Assembly (NCBI GenBank): GCA_949126835.1
Contig: OX421507.1
Span: 14,546,202-14,610,201 of the forward strand
Origin: Anisus vortex
Lineage: Eukaryota; Mollusca; Gastropoda; Planorbidae
Reading direction: 5' to 3'
Length of the DNA stretch: 64,000 nucleotides
Shown here in pieces: positions 1 through 11,161 of the stretch. Under the pieces are notes generated by a model. That model was given only the letters and a program-made list of their open reading frames with translations, was not told the origin of the DNA and made no database searches. A program made the translations under genes and the position numbers. Position 1 is the first letter of the stretch; every line of letters begins with the position of its first letter.

Positions 1-130
1 TTAATTGCGGCTATGCTATGGGCTATGACTGCCTATGACCAGGTCCATGGCGCTATGGACTATGGACACTATGACTATCACTATGGTCATGGTCACTATG
101 GACTCATGGAGTATGGTTGTAGTTGTACTA
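1..130. repeat. Degenerate CTATGGAC-type tandem repeat
   Basis: The first 130 bases are built from variants of a short word around CTATGGAC, CTATGACT and CATGGTCA, with no fixed period. No coding or RNA signal is visible. It looks like a decayed simple satellite cut by the window edge. A comparable degenerate stretch lies at about 21.0-21.3 kb. Confidence 0.6.
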
Positions 131-257
131 TTACTATGGCATGAGTTATGAGGTTTGAAGTTGTAGTTAGAGTTAGAGTTAAAGTCAACTAAACCTAGAC
201 CGCATGTCTATTAAGTCTAAACTAATGGTTAGGCCCTAGGCCTATACTATAAAAAAA

Positions 258-532
258 AGTAAAGTATCCCGTCAGACCAAATTGGTCCATAGGGCCGGTG
301 AAGCAGCGTTCACCAGTTTCCGTGGCCACGGCATACTAGGTGATTGTGTGGCCAGCACTATGCACAGCCGCCTTTACTTTACCCCAACTAAGGTCAGGTA
401 CCCATCAGAGCTGGGTAGACTCAGGGACACCCTCAAATCCTGGGAAAAAATCCTAGCCTGCACCAGAATTCGAACCCAGGACCCTTGGATCGCCAGTCGA
501 ACGCGCTGCCGCTCGGCTACCGTGCCCCATAG
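258..532 (-). mobile_element. tRNA-derived SINE, family A, full-length copy
   Basis: Read on the minus strand, the element begins with a tRNA-like head containing A-box (GCCGAGCGGCAGCGCG) and B-box (GGGTTCGAATTC) promoter words. A conserved body follows (CCCAGCTCTGATGGGTACC, then GTGGCCACGGAAACTGG), and the end is GGGATACTTTACTTT. The same head-body-tail order recurs at 23.3, 32.0, 38.7 and 62.5 kb, which defines the family. It is a non-autonomous retroposon transcribed by Pol III and mobilised by a LINE. This copy is one of the best preserved in the window. Confidence 0.88.
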
Positions 533-540
533 GCCTATAC

Positions 541-645
541 TATAGCTTTCTTTTAATTGTAGTTTATAAAATTTTAATCTGCATCTTATACAGTTATAAA
601 GTCCTGTTTTTTATCAACCGGGCAACGCCGGCCAATGTAGCTTGT
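541..645 (-). repeat. Interspersed repeat with GGGCAACGCCGG hairpin
   Basis: About 100 bases here match, in reverse complement, the sequence at 16757-16857. Shared words are CAGGACT, TGCAGAT, CTACAATTAAAAGAAAGC and the GC hairpin word CCGGCGTTGCCCGG. This defines a dispersed family whose class I cannot assign. The rest of 650-1240 is AT-rich sequence with no recognised feature. Confidence 0.6.
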
Positions 646-1267
646 ATATTATAAACCTGGTAGGCTACATATATATACATGTACTCATCCTGATCAAGTT
701 GTGAATAGTCTCTACTATAGGGCTATAGGCCTACTTTATAATGTCTATATATAGGCCTACTACAGCTGCCATCCTAAAAATACCAAACAGTTTTAAGTTT
801 AACAGAAACTATAATGAAGTTTTCACTATAAAAAATAAGTTTTTATTTCACAACATGAAATGTTGGTCCATAGGTTACATCATGCTAACGGATTATGTGT
901 GGTTAGCACACAATACATCCAGTCGCCTTGATTATATTTACTTTTTATAGAAGTAGGAAATATATACTCTATATACTATTATATAGACTATTAAATAAGT
1001 AGGCCATGCATGGAAGTAGAAAATATATAGACTTAAATAAGTAGGCTACATGCATGTATTCTATCATTGTTTTTAAGCCAAGACTAAAATTTCAATTTAA
1101 GTGTCAAAATTCTAGGGGTATGACTGAGATAGAGCTATTACTACTACAATTAATAAGCTATTACTAGTAGGCCTATAATTTTTTATTTTTTTTCCTAAGT
1201 AAACTTAGTTTTATAATTATAGCTGTTTATTTTTTCTATTAGCAATGTTGAACACTTAAAATATTGT

Positions 1268-4200
1268 ATGTCCAGCAGTACTGCAATGGTTTACCTTGAC
1301 TACAATGCTACAACACCTCTAGCCCCTGAAGTTATTGACATTGTAACCAAGTCTATGAAAGAAGCATGGGCTAATCCATCAAGTACTCACAACTTAGGTA
1401 TAGAACCTAATGAACAAAATAATTTGTTGGCATGGTAGTGTAATATTGTTGAGTTGGAAAGGTATAATTTGTTTTGCGCATATAGGGCTAAGTATAAGTG
1501 TGATGCTTACATCAGAAGAGCAAAGTAGTAATAATTCATTAGGCATTAAATTCTAACAACAATCTATTACAATGCTCAGATAAACATAAGGATAAAAACA
1601 CATTTCTTTTTCCATATGCAATAACAAATACATAGAAGTTCTCTAACTTTCCACAAAAAATTTTGGCAGATTTTTCCCCTCCTTCTAACCAGACTTTTGA
1701 GCTAATTGCACTTTTGCAGACAATGACTTGTTAAATTATTTTTTTTTAGTTGTTCTGCTCCACTGTAAAGTGTGTTGCATAAAATTAGTTGATGGTTTTG
1801 GAGGGTCTTTCAGAGTTTTTTGTATTGTTTTGGATATATTCAAAAAGAAATAGTGGCACTGTTTCCTACAAGTGAAGACCAAATGTCCTTAGTGTGACTT
1901 GTGGGTTAAATTCAATTAGTTTAGATGTTATCTGAAATATATGTTTCATTTTCATAACTGAAATATGGGACTTTACTGGAAAGCAGGCTCATGGGGTCTT
2001 ATTTGTTTGGGAAATTAATCTCATTATGCATATAGTGCTGATATTTCAGCAGTTAAATGAAACTTGCTTTGCAGGCTGTAGGGCCCAGAAAGCTATTACT
2101 ACAGCAAGAAGCCATGTCGCAAACATGATTGGCGCCAAAGACTCGGGTAACATTAACTTTCAGAATTTTTAATACTTTCTTTAATAATTATTTGTGAAAT
2201 TTTGTAGGCTCTTTTTTTAAACTCTTATTATTTTTTTTCTTGGGACAAACATTTTTGAACGATCTACTAAGGTAGGTGAAGTCAAGTACACTTTTTTCTG
2301 TAGCAATAGCATAATAAGGGAGGGTGTGGCCAATAAATTATCAAACAAAATGTGAAGTGTACTATAGTTACTATTAGACAAACAAATATTTTTATATAAA
2401 TTTTTATTTTAACTTTTAAAAAAGTTTTTCCTTTAATTATTGTTTATACAACTCTTAGAATTATGATATTAAAGAATACTTCTAATTATCATATTATCAC
2501 ATTGCTTATTTGAAAAAAACAGATTATAACTTTTTACATTGCAGAATTTTCATTTATTGTATTCTTTTCAATTACATTTACAGATATTATTTTTACTTCA
2601 GGGGGAACAGAGGTAAATATTTTAAAACTTTTTCATTTAAAAGAAAATATAGTTGTATAGTAACAAATCCATTTAGTTCATCTATATTTCATAGCTTGTT
2701 ATGTACCTTAAATATTTATTTAAATATTTATTAGGGGAATAATTGGATTCTGCAATCTGCATTAAAATACTATCATGATACAACAATGGTTGAATCAGTG
2801 GGAGACACTCAATATAAAGGAAGCAGGCCACACTTTATTACATCAAATATTGAACATGATTCTATTAAGCTTGTTTTAGAACACTTTCAGTCAGATGGAA
2901 TTGCTGGTAATACTTGAAAAATATCTAACTTTTTTTGTGTTGGGTATTAGAGTTTTTTAAAATACTTCTACTTGTAGTTTTTCATTAAGCTTTATATTTT
3001 TTAGACCTTCATTTACACTTCCTCACAATTGACAATATTAAATGAAAACTGTATCTTTCAAAGCAGCCCACAAGAATTACTTTTGTATAATTACAAGCAG
3101 TAGTGTAAATAGAGGTGCCTTGGGTGGGGGACAAAATTGGCACCTTTGTTTTGGTTTATTAGTAAGTTCAAGTTAAAAAGTGTTAATGAATGTGGCAATT
3201 ATCTAAACTTTGGTTCCTGGGGCAGCAACACCATCTAGTTATGCTACTGATTACAAGCATCATGTAATTCTTGATTAAGCTCTGCATATTTGTTGAACTG
3301 TTTTATGTCCATCATTTATGCTCAGGCAGTATGCATGTAAAGACATTTTTGTGTGGCTTCATTTCAGATGTAAGCTTTGTCCCAGTGAGGACCACAACTG
3401 GTGCTGTGCATGTTGAAGATGTTTTGGCTACAATTAGACCTTCAACAATTATGGTGACTGTAATGTTGGCTAATAATGAGACAGGAGTTCTACAGGCTAG
3501 AGAGCTTTTTTATTTTCTTGAGTTTGACTAATTCTTAAAAGCTGATACATTTTTAACTGATAACTTAATTTTTTCTACTAGTAATTTATTAAAGATGATT
3601 TGTATTTCCTATACCTTTCAAATGTGACACAATTCAATTTGAAAGAGATTGTTATCAATTAAGATATTTTTTAAAATCTAAATACTTAAAATGTTTAGCT
3701 CTAAAACCAATACTAGAGTAATTTCACAGCACTGGATTTGTTGACCACAATTTAGCTCTGTTTTATGTAAAGAGCTAGAATTAATCATCCCTCACTGCCT
3801 TGTTAGTGCCCATATAGATTTTCCCCTGTCATGTCTTATTTAAAGCTGGCAAGTTCCCTGCATCGTATATTACAATTTAATATGCACCTGAGTATGTTCA
3901 GATTGGGCAATATCCAGTAATCTTTACCAAATTAAATATACTATTGTGTTTAGCCCTATTTTAATAGTTGTTTTTTTTAGATATGAACATAATTAAACAT
4001 TTTGACATATTAGTATAGAGTTGATTTATATAATAATATATTGAAGTTTTCTTGCATGTTACATGTTGCTGTTATATTTGGTATACTAAATACAAATAAC
4101 ATAATGAGTTAAAATTAAATAAATTCTTAAACCCATACATTTCTTTAATAATGTGCATAGCTGAGTATTGTAAATGTATTGATGTACAGTTTTTGTCCCA

Positions 4201-7200
4201 TTCACAGCCTGTTTCAGATATATGTAAACATGTGAAATCCTTGAAGAGATGTGCCGGAGAGACAAGTAGAATATTGCTACATACAGATGCTGCTCAGGCT
4301 ATTGGGAAAATACCAGTAAATGTTGAAGACTTGGGAGTGGATTACCTGACCATTGTTGGTCACAAAGTAAGATCTCTGACAGATGCACTGTAGTATTGTT
4401 GGTCATAAAGTTAGATCTCTTAAAGATGCACTGTAGTATTGTTGGTCATAAAGTAAGATCTCTTACAGATGCATTGTAGTATTGTTGGTCATAAAGTAAG
4501 ATCTCTGACAGATACACTGTAGTAGTGTTGGTCATAAAGTAAGATCTCTGACAGATGCACTGTAGTATTGTTGGTCATAAAGTTAGATCTCTGACAGATG
4601 CACTGTAGTATTGTTGGTCATAAAGTAAGATCTCTTACAGATGCACTGTAGTATTGTTGGTCATAAAGTAAGATATCTGACAGATGCACTGTAGTATTGT
4701 TGGTCATAAAGTAAGATCTCTGACAGATGCACTGTAGTACTGTTGGTCATAAAGTAAGATCTCTGACAGATGCACTGTAGTATTGTTGGTCATAAATTAA
4801 GATCTCTTACAGATGCACTGTAGTATTGTTGGTCATAAAGTAAGATCTCTTACAGATGCACTGTAGTATTGTTGGTCATAAAGTTAGATCTCTGACAGAT
4901 GCACTGTAGTATTGTTGGTCATAAAGTAAGATCTCTTACAGATGCACTGTAGTATTGTTGGTCATAAAGTAAGATCTCTGACAGATGCACTGTAGTATTG
5001 TTGGTCATAAAGTAAGATCTCTTACAGATGCATTGTAGTATTGTTGGTCATAAAGTAAGATCTCTGACAGATGCACTGCTGTTTAAAGTCTCTGTTTAAA
5101 CTTTGCACTGGATAAAGTAGTTTTCTTATATTTTTCTAACTATAGTCATCAGACTTGAACCTACAATTGACCGAGGGGTGAGATTGCTCTCTTGTACCCC
5201 CACTTCAACACTTCTTAGCAGTTCACTTCGTAATCGTTAATAGAACCGCCAGAAGCGTCGTCGTTGTGTCTTGTGCAGGGAGTTAGTGGAACTTTGTTTG
5301 GAAAACCCATGTAGTCGAGCACTACTACATAATCCTCTAGGGCTTCGCGGAGGCGCTTTTCGGTCCTAGAGACGTTCGGACAGCCAATCTACAGAGCTTT
5401 CGATTGGGCGCACAGCCGGATCTGTGCAAGCCGTATCATTTGTTTTTATCCCTAGCCTTCTGCATTAAAGTTTATTAATGTAGAAGTCTTATACGACGGG
5501 GACCGTATACGCATATTGGCCCGTGGCACAGTCGATTGCTCGATACGTACTCACTGAAGAGGCCTCATCAACCTACAGAGCGTTCGGTTGGCAACCCGAG
5601 AGCAGGGTTGAGCGCGCATCGCTGTTTGGCGAATCTGGTATTTTTATCCCTAAGTTGCTAAGCAACCTCATTCGCCGGGGGCACTATAGTCATCAGAATC
5701 TGTGGTTTTATTTGTTTCTCAAATTGTAAGAAATTCACATTTTCTCACCAAAAGTAAAATAAGTCTTGCATCTTTTTTTGTTTCTTAAAAAAATTATAAC
5801 CATAATATATAGATTATTTAACAGTCTTAAATTATGAAATGTAAATTGTATTGTATTGTATTATATTGAAAATATAAAAAATCATGAATTATATATAATT
5901 TTCAGTTTTACGCTCCAAGAATTGGGGCTCTCTTTGTTTCAAATCCAGGACTAATTACACCGCTTTACCCAATGTTGTATGGTGGTGGTCAGGAAAGAAA
6001 CTTCAGACCAGGGTATGGAATATTACTGTTCATTCAATCACTCTGATACTATTCAAACTTAACTCAATAGCTACCATGGCATTTCCCCCCGTATTGCCCG
6101 TATGGCCAGCCCGTTTTCATGACCTTATTTTTTTACATAGGCGCAACGCAATCAAAGCTTTTTTTACAGCTTTTATTATGAATGAAGCCCTAAGTGTTAC
6201 ATATCAAAATTAGCAGAAATAAAAGCGTATCTACAATATGCTAATAGAACATTTTTAAATTCTAGAATAAGTGTGAAAGTAAAGGTGAAAGTAAGAATGT
6301 TGTTTTAGAAACAAAGACAAACAAATAAGAAATATTCAACTTACAGTCTAATATCTCCGAAAATAATAATCCGAATAAAAAAAAAACTTTGCGATCCTAT
6401 TTAGAATTTTATTGAAAACACTCGCTTCAAATTTAATTAATTTTTGTTCACAAATAACAAAGATACACACAAAAAACTAAACACAAGTACAGTAAGGATA
6501 CTAAGGGAAAAAATGGAAAATTAAACCAGACATCGCAAAAAAATCACTTTTAAAAACAAAAAACATGTGTTCCAGTTAATATTTAAATTTGAAAAGAACG
6601 AATACGGAAGTAGACGATTAAAAACAAGGATGTTAGTTTATTATTTCTAAATCTTGGAATGGATTTGGACGAAATAAATATATAAGGGTTTCTGAGCCGC
6701 AAAATGCGGCTCGTGGTCTTGCGACACGGCTGGCTTGAGCCGCAAAACGCGGCTCATGGTAGTTAAAGAGTTAAAAAACCATTCTTCAAAACCATTATGA
6801 AAAGCTAGTTCTTTATATAGTAATTTAAGAGCTGGAGCCAATGTTTTGCTTCAATATTTGATAACTTTTTTAATTACACTATATCATTTAATAGGGCCTA
6901 ACAATAGACAAGAATAAAATATTTTTTGACTTTGAAGTTCAGGATTTTATTTTTATTCTCATCTTTATACTTTATATAAGATCAATGTAACAAAAAAACA
7001 ACAAGAAAATCTCTGCCAGATAATGTTTCAGCTTTTCAAATAAACAATAAATGTTTCTTGTTTTAATTTTTCTCCTTTCAACTTAAAAGTGCAATGATTG
7101 TAAGATGAATAAATAATTAAAACTTTTTTTTTTCTTCCAACCATCACTTTCGTTGTATAGATTACATCTAGTACATCCAAAATAAGAATTAATATTTAAA

Positions 7201-10200
7201 ATGTTCAAACTACTAAAGAAAAGTTGTATTTTTAGATCTCCTAATAAGTGTAAACGTATGCATAATTATATCAAAGTGGAAGCACTAAATTTTAAATCAC
7301 AGCAGGACAGAATATTTAAAAGCAAAGTATAAAAAATAACACGCATTAACACACATTCTTCTTATTAAAAATTCAACGCAAGCCACACATATGCATAGAT
7401 TGTTTATAATGTTCTCTCTGAATATAAGATTTGTAAATTATAACATACAAGAAAATTTAATATGCAATAAACATTTATAATAAACAGTATAATATTTACA
7501 ATTATGTACACTAATATATCAGTGTTTATCAATTATAAAAAAAAAGGGGGCTACTTGGTGATAATCAATTTTTTATTTCTGCAGCACTGAAAATACTCCA
7601 ATGATTGCTGGGCTTGGTAAGGTAGAGAAACATTTTATTGGTACATAGTTTAATAGAGATAAATATCATATTATAAGTGTAATGCTTTGTTAGCAATAGA
7701 AGTTGTGTGTACACTCAATGTACCTGGGTGTGTGTGTGGTTTGATATATATATTATAGTTGTTTTTTTACTTGCATAACACTATATTTATAAATATATCT
7801 ATAACTGTATATAATTATATTAAGATATACTTAAAATAAAAACTTTTTTGTGTAACTAATACTATATAAAATATATTTTTGAAGTACAAAATACTTTTAC
7901 AATGGGGTATAATTTGGTCCTCAATTCAACATGTATTTTATTCATTATTTTATTTTGGCACTACATTTCTTTTGGTCTGTGATATTTTGTAACCAACAAA
8001 AAAATCTATTCTGGGCTATATACCCTAGAAACATGTTTTAACTATTGTATTTATTTACTTTTTGCCAAGCATTCAAATTCACTGCGTTTTATTTCTGTCT
8101 GCATGAACAATGTACAATTGATATTTTTTACTGTGAAGGCAGCAGAACTTGTGTGTCAAAATATTGATAAGTACAACTCTCACATGCTAGAGATCAGAGA
8201 TTATTTGGAGGAAAGACTATTGGTAAGACGTCATTTTTATAATTACGTTTCAAAACATATTCTAGAGTTACCATAATTGTTTATCTCGAGCATTGACAAG
8301 TCTTAATGAGGCGTGAACTTTTGAACCCGAATGTTCGTGAACTTCCTGTTCTATTTTTAAACTAATAACAAAAAAAGCATGCTTTTGCTGGTGTTTGATA
8401 ATTGATTTCAACCTCGACGGCCAGTTCTAGTCTTTTAGAATTATACAAAGGATACAATATTAGTTATGATGAATCCGTTTTTAACATCAAAAGTGAACAG
8501 GCAATCATTAATACTCAAGTGTTAGTCGCGTGACGTTAAATTTTTATTTGGTTACAAAATAAATGAGTCAAGAGTTGCGTTTTCTTGGTTATTGAAAAAC
8601 AAAATGCGTAAATTCATAAAAACAAATAACAAAAATTCTTTTGCATTAAGCAATAAGTTTGATATTTTAAAAAGGTGATTATTCCCTTCTGACTTTCACA
8701 ATACATAGTTTTGCTTTGTAAACATCTATTGGAAATGAAATAAATTTTAATCCCCAACAAATTTGAGTACAACCAGTAAAGTAGCACACAGACATTGTTT
8801 CGAATAAAATGATCGAATAAGAACGGAAATGTTTTTGCACGTGACCTTTTATGCATGCATACACGTTAAGACTTGTCCATAATCTAGTGCATAGGTTCTC
8901 AACCTTTTTCGGCTCACCGCCCCCTTTTACATTTTTTTCCGCTCACCGCCCCCCCCCCCAACTTAATTTTAGCGGAAACATTTGTTAATTAAAGGGAGAT
9001 AATTAACCCGTTTCATTTGAGGTAATATTTCAATTTTTTTTTCTTTTATAACATTGAAATGATATGATAGAACTGTAAAAAAATTATTTGAAAATTTTAT
9101 AAATATTGTATGACTAAAGAATTTATATGAATATTTTGAAGCATTACAATAACTACCCAGTTTGTATGATTACTAAGTATCTATACCGCACAGCTATTGT
9201 GGTTACCTCTTTACGAAGAATTCAAACGCATTAAAGGACATCTCGGTAATACAAACAGATCAAAAGAGTAATATTAGCAGATGTTAAGGCGACAGTCTGG
9301 TGAATCAACCATTAGACGAGACGGCCGCATACCATATTTGCCAAATACTAACCCCTACTTCATCGAAAAGTCATTGCGATTCTTATTTGTTCAATAATAT
9401 GTATGCCTACTGTTGGGGGATATCAGATATTTAGTAGCACTTGCGTTTACATCATATTTCATCCAAAAACTAATCGATTCAAATAGCTGAGGTGTTGAAA
9501 TTATAGCAGGTACGTTTGTACCGCCCATTTGCCCTTCATCGCCCCCGGGAATGTTATCGCCCCCCCTAAAGCTTCTCATCGCCCCCCAGGGGGCGATATC
9601 GCCCCCGTTGAGAACCTATGATCTAGTGTTACACTGAACTAACATATTTATTTTGGTTATGTTGAGTATTTATTTGGTTGTTTCTCTTAAAGGAAACTTT
9701 CAAGGACTCTGTCTGTTTCAATGGGAAATTCAAAAACAGTGAGCGTCTACCCAATACATGTAATGTGTCTTTTGTTGGCAGCAATATGCCGAAAGGTAAT
9801 TTATAGAGTTTGCAGGGGCATGAAATTAAAGTGATCTATTATTATTTTTTTTTAAGATTTCACTTTTCTTTATTGTCAGAACATTTTACACTTAAATCAT
9901 GTTTATGTTATATAATATAAAAAAATTAATTCATATGTAATCATCCACCAATATATGTTTAGGTCATGAGATACTGAGTAATGTTCCAATACTGCAAGCA
10001 AGTGTGGGAGCTGCATGCCATGCTCAGAATAGGTTGGTAACATATTTTTACTTACTGTTTAACGTCTCAGTTGAGAAGTACCAATGCTCTATGTCCATAT
10101 ATTTTTTTTAATTGTTTTATGAAAAAATATAAAACAAAGTTTTCAATTCTTGTGCTGGATATTGAAAAAATCAATACAAAGTTGGTACTAGCAAAATAAC

Positions 10201-11106
10201 TGCTTATGAGAATTAAATGAAATTCAATGGACATATAGATTTGTAGTATACAATGCCTTGTTATGACATGGCCAATTGTGAACTACTGAACTTTCTTTAA
10301 TTAGCTTTATAGACCTTGTACATTTAGTTTAATTTTTCTGAAATTTAAGAAAATTCCTATTTAAAAAAATCATATTTTGGAGCATTTATTTTCAGCATTT
10401 AGTTTTATATAAATGTTCATCTCCTTGTAGAGAACATGGTTTTTACATAAATGTTCATCTCCTTGTAGAGAACATGGTTTTTACATAAATGTTCATCTCC
10501 TTGTAGAGAACATGGTTTTTACATAAATGTTCATCTCCTTGTAGAGAACATGGTTTTTACATAAATGTTCATCTCCTTGTAGAGAACATAGTTTTTACAT
10601 AAATGTTCATCTCCTTGTAGAAAACATGGTTTTTACATAAATGTTCATCTCCTTGTAGAGAACATGGTTACCTTGTTTTTAACTAAAATATTTCTCCCCC
10701 ATCTTTTAATGCACGCTTAGGTTATTAAGCAGATACTAAAAGGTGTGAGCACATAAAGTTGCTAAAAAAATGTATGATTTTTGTTTGTTGTAAAAATAAT
10801 TTCTTCTTTTGCCATAATAATTTGTAACAATTGAAGTAATATTTTCTAATATCGTATTGTATCAGGATTTATACAAATATTTACCTTCATGATATTGAAC
10901 ATTGACATAAAAATAAATAATTTGTGGTGGTTGTTTTTTTTAACAGGCCATCTGGCATTTTATTGGCTGTAGGAGTTCCAGAAGCGGTTGCCTGGAAAGC
11001 CTTGAGAATTTCTGTTGGAAGGGAGACAACCAAAGAAGATGTTGACTCTGTCCTCAAAGATTTACTCATCTTTTTCAATCAGCAGAAATCTATACACCAC
11101 AAATAA
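1268..11106 (+). CDS. SCLY: Selenocysteine lyase (12 exons, complete)
   Basis: PLP-dependent class V (NifS/IscS-like) enzyme that splits L-selenocysteine into alanine and selenide for selenium recycling in the cytosol. Exons: 1268-1397, 2075-2146, 2584-2612, 2735-2906, 3368-3495, 4208-4366, 5906-6012, 7585-7621, 8139-8222, 9693-9795, 9963-10032, 10947-11106. All phases join, giving 416 residues; human SCLY has 445, and the difference is at the N-terminus. Visible motifs are [11 protein letters not shown] near the start, IIFTSGGTE in the 29-nt exon 3, [13 protein letters not shown] across exons 5/6, HTDAAQ, the PLP lysine of TIVGHK (K230, last codon of exon 6), [15 protein letters not shown], and the catalytic cysteine in ASVGAACH (C359). 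Intron 5 has a GC donor. An AG at 1239-1240 could be an acceptor, so an upstream exon adding residues before this Met is possible. Exon coding use looks normal. Confidence 0.95.
1510..1640 (+). mobile_element. LINE 3' ORF fragment in SCLY intron 1
   Basis: This stretch matches the reverse-transcriptase C-terminal region of the LINE at 57378-57700: GTAGTAATAATTCAT, GGCATTAAA, GCTCAGATAAACATAAGGA and the CACATTTCTTTTTCC word align in order. It is short, truncated and not translatable. It lies in the first SCLY intron, in the sense orientation. Confidence 0.7.
3098..3249. mobile_element. 152-bp hAT-type MITE in SCLY intron 4
   Basis: The element starts CAGTAGTGTAA and ends TTATGCTACTG, which are short imperfect terminal inverted repeats. 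It is flanked on both sides by the identical 8-mer ATTACAAG (3090-3097 and 3250-3257). A CA...TG end with an 8-bp target duplication is the hAT superfamily signature. There is no coding capacity. Confidence 0.8.
4353..5084 (+). repeat. 43-bp minisatellite, 17 units, seeded at the SCLY exon 6 splice donor
   Basis: There are seventeen head-to-tail units of 43 bp. The first unit is the real exon 6 end and donor (GGTCACAAA|GTAAGATC, donor GT at 4367). The next sixteen carry GGTCATAAAGTAAGATC or close variants. Units differ at GTAAG/GTTAG/ATTAAG and CTCTGAC/CTCTTAC, in an order suggesting block duplication. Each copy keeps a consensus-like 5' splice site, so the authentic donor is followed by about a dozen decoys. 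The array ends in unique sequence before 5100. Confidence 0.95.
5154..5682. mobile_element. 529-bp GC-rich insertion with 15-bp target duplication
   Basis: The identical 15-mer ACTATAGTCATCAGA flanks this segment (5139-5153 and 5683-5697). The insert is much more GC-rich than its surroundings. It contains two related halves (CTACAGAGC-TTCG-TTGG near 5390 and again near 5570, each followed by TTTTTATCCCTA). It ends in a stem of GGCGAAT (5628) with ATTCGCC (5670), enclosing GTTGCTAAGCAAC. No poly-A tail, no TIR and no convincing ORF are seen. The duplication length suits a retroposon, but the class is unknown. Confidence 0.75.
6063..6770. mobile_element. piggyBac-like MITE in SCLY intron 7
   Basis: A TTAA lies at both ends (6059-6062, 6771-6774). 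The terminal inverted repeats are CTCAATAGCTACCATGGC on the left and CTCTTTAACTACCATGAGC (reverse complement) on the right. TTAA target duplication is the piggyBac hallmark. Near the right end are two perfect small hairpins, GAGCCGCAAAATGCGGCTC at about 6693 and GAGCCGCAAAACGCGGCTC at about 6735. No transposase is visible, so the copy is non-autonomous. Confidence 0.7.
8295..8877 (-). mobile_element. THAP-domain DNA transposon remnant, copy A
   Basis: A 583-bp element bounded by GACAAGTCTTAA and TTAAGACTTGTC inverted repeats. On the minus strand it encodes the start of a THAP zinc finger: SVCYFTGC (first two Cys), then [10 protein letters not shown] and KVRRE. THAP domains form the DNA-binding head of P-element-type transposases. 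This copy keeps only that part plus the ends, so it is non-autonomous. It is nearly identical to copy B (14488-15076), which lies in inverted orientation about 6 kb away, and related to copy C at 22.9 kb. Confidence 0.8.
8890..9620. mobile_element. hAT-type transposon, 731 bp, with intact 8-bp TSD
   Basis: The terminal inverted repeats CATAGGTTCTCAAC / GTTGAGAACCTATG are perfect. The flanking 8-mers ATCTAGTG (8882-8889, 9621-9628) are identical. The subterminal regions are rich in CGCCCCC/GCTCACCGCCCCC on one side and ATCGCCCCC on the other, resembling Charlie-like hAT ends in other animals. No transposase is visible; minus-strand frames at 9391-9579 show no hAT motif. It sits a few bases beyond the THAP element copy A, in SCLY intron 9. 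Confidence 0.88.
10402..10672 (+). repeat. 38-bp minisatellite, 7 units, in SCLY intron 11
   Basis: There are seven nearly identical 38-bp units with core TTACATAAATGTTCATCTCC followed by TTGTAGAGAACATGG. Each unit contains a pyrimidine-rich tract ending in TTGTAG, which resembles a weak 3' splice site. The array lies between exon 11 (ends 10032) and the last exon (starts 10947). Confidence 0.93.
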
Positions 11107-11161
11107 TATTAAAAATATTTCTAAAGTTGCCTTTCTTGGAATGTTTTTTTTTAATTTAAAG

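Noticed and set aside
4353..5084. CRISPR-like array
   Set aside because: The repeats are directly adjacent 43-bp units without unique spacers in a eukaryotic intron, so this is a minisatellite.
10402..10672. CRISPR-like or coding repeat
   Set aside because: There are no spacers, the period is uniform at 38 bp, and it lies inside an intron.
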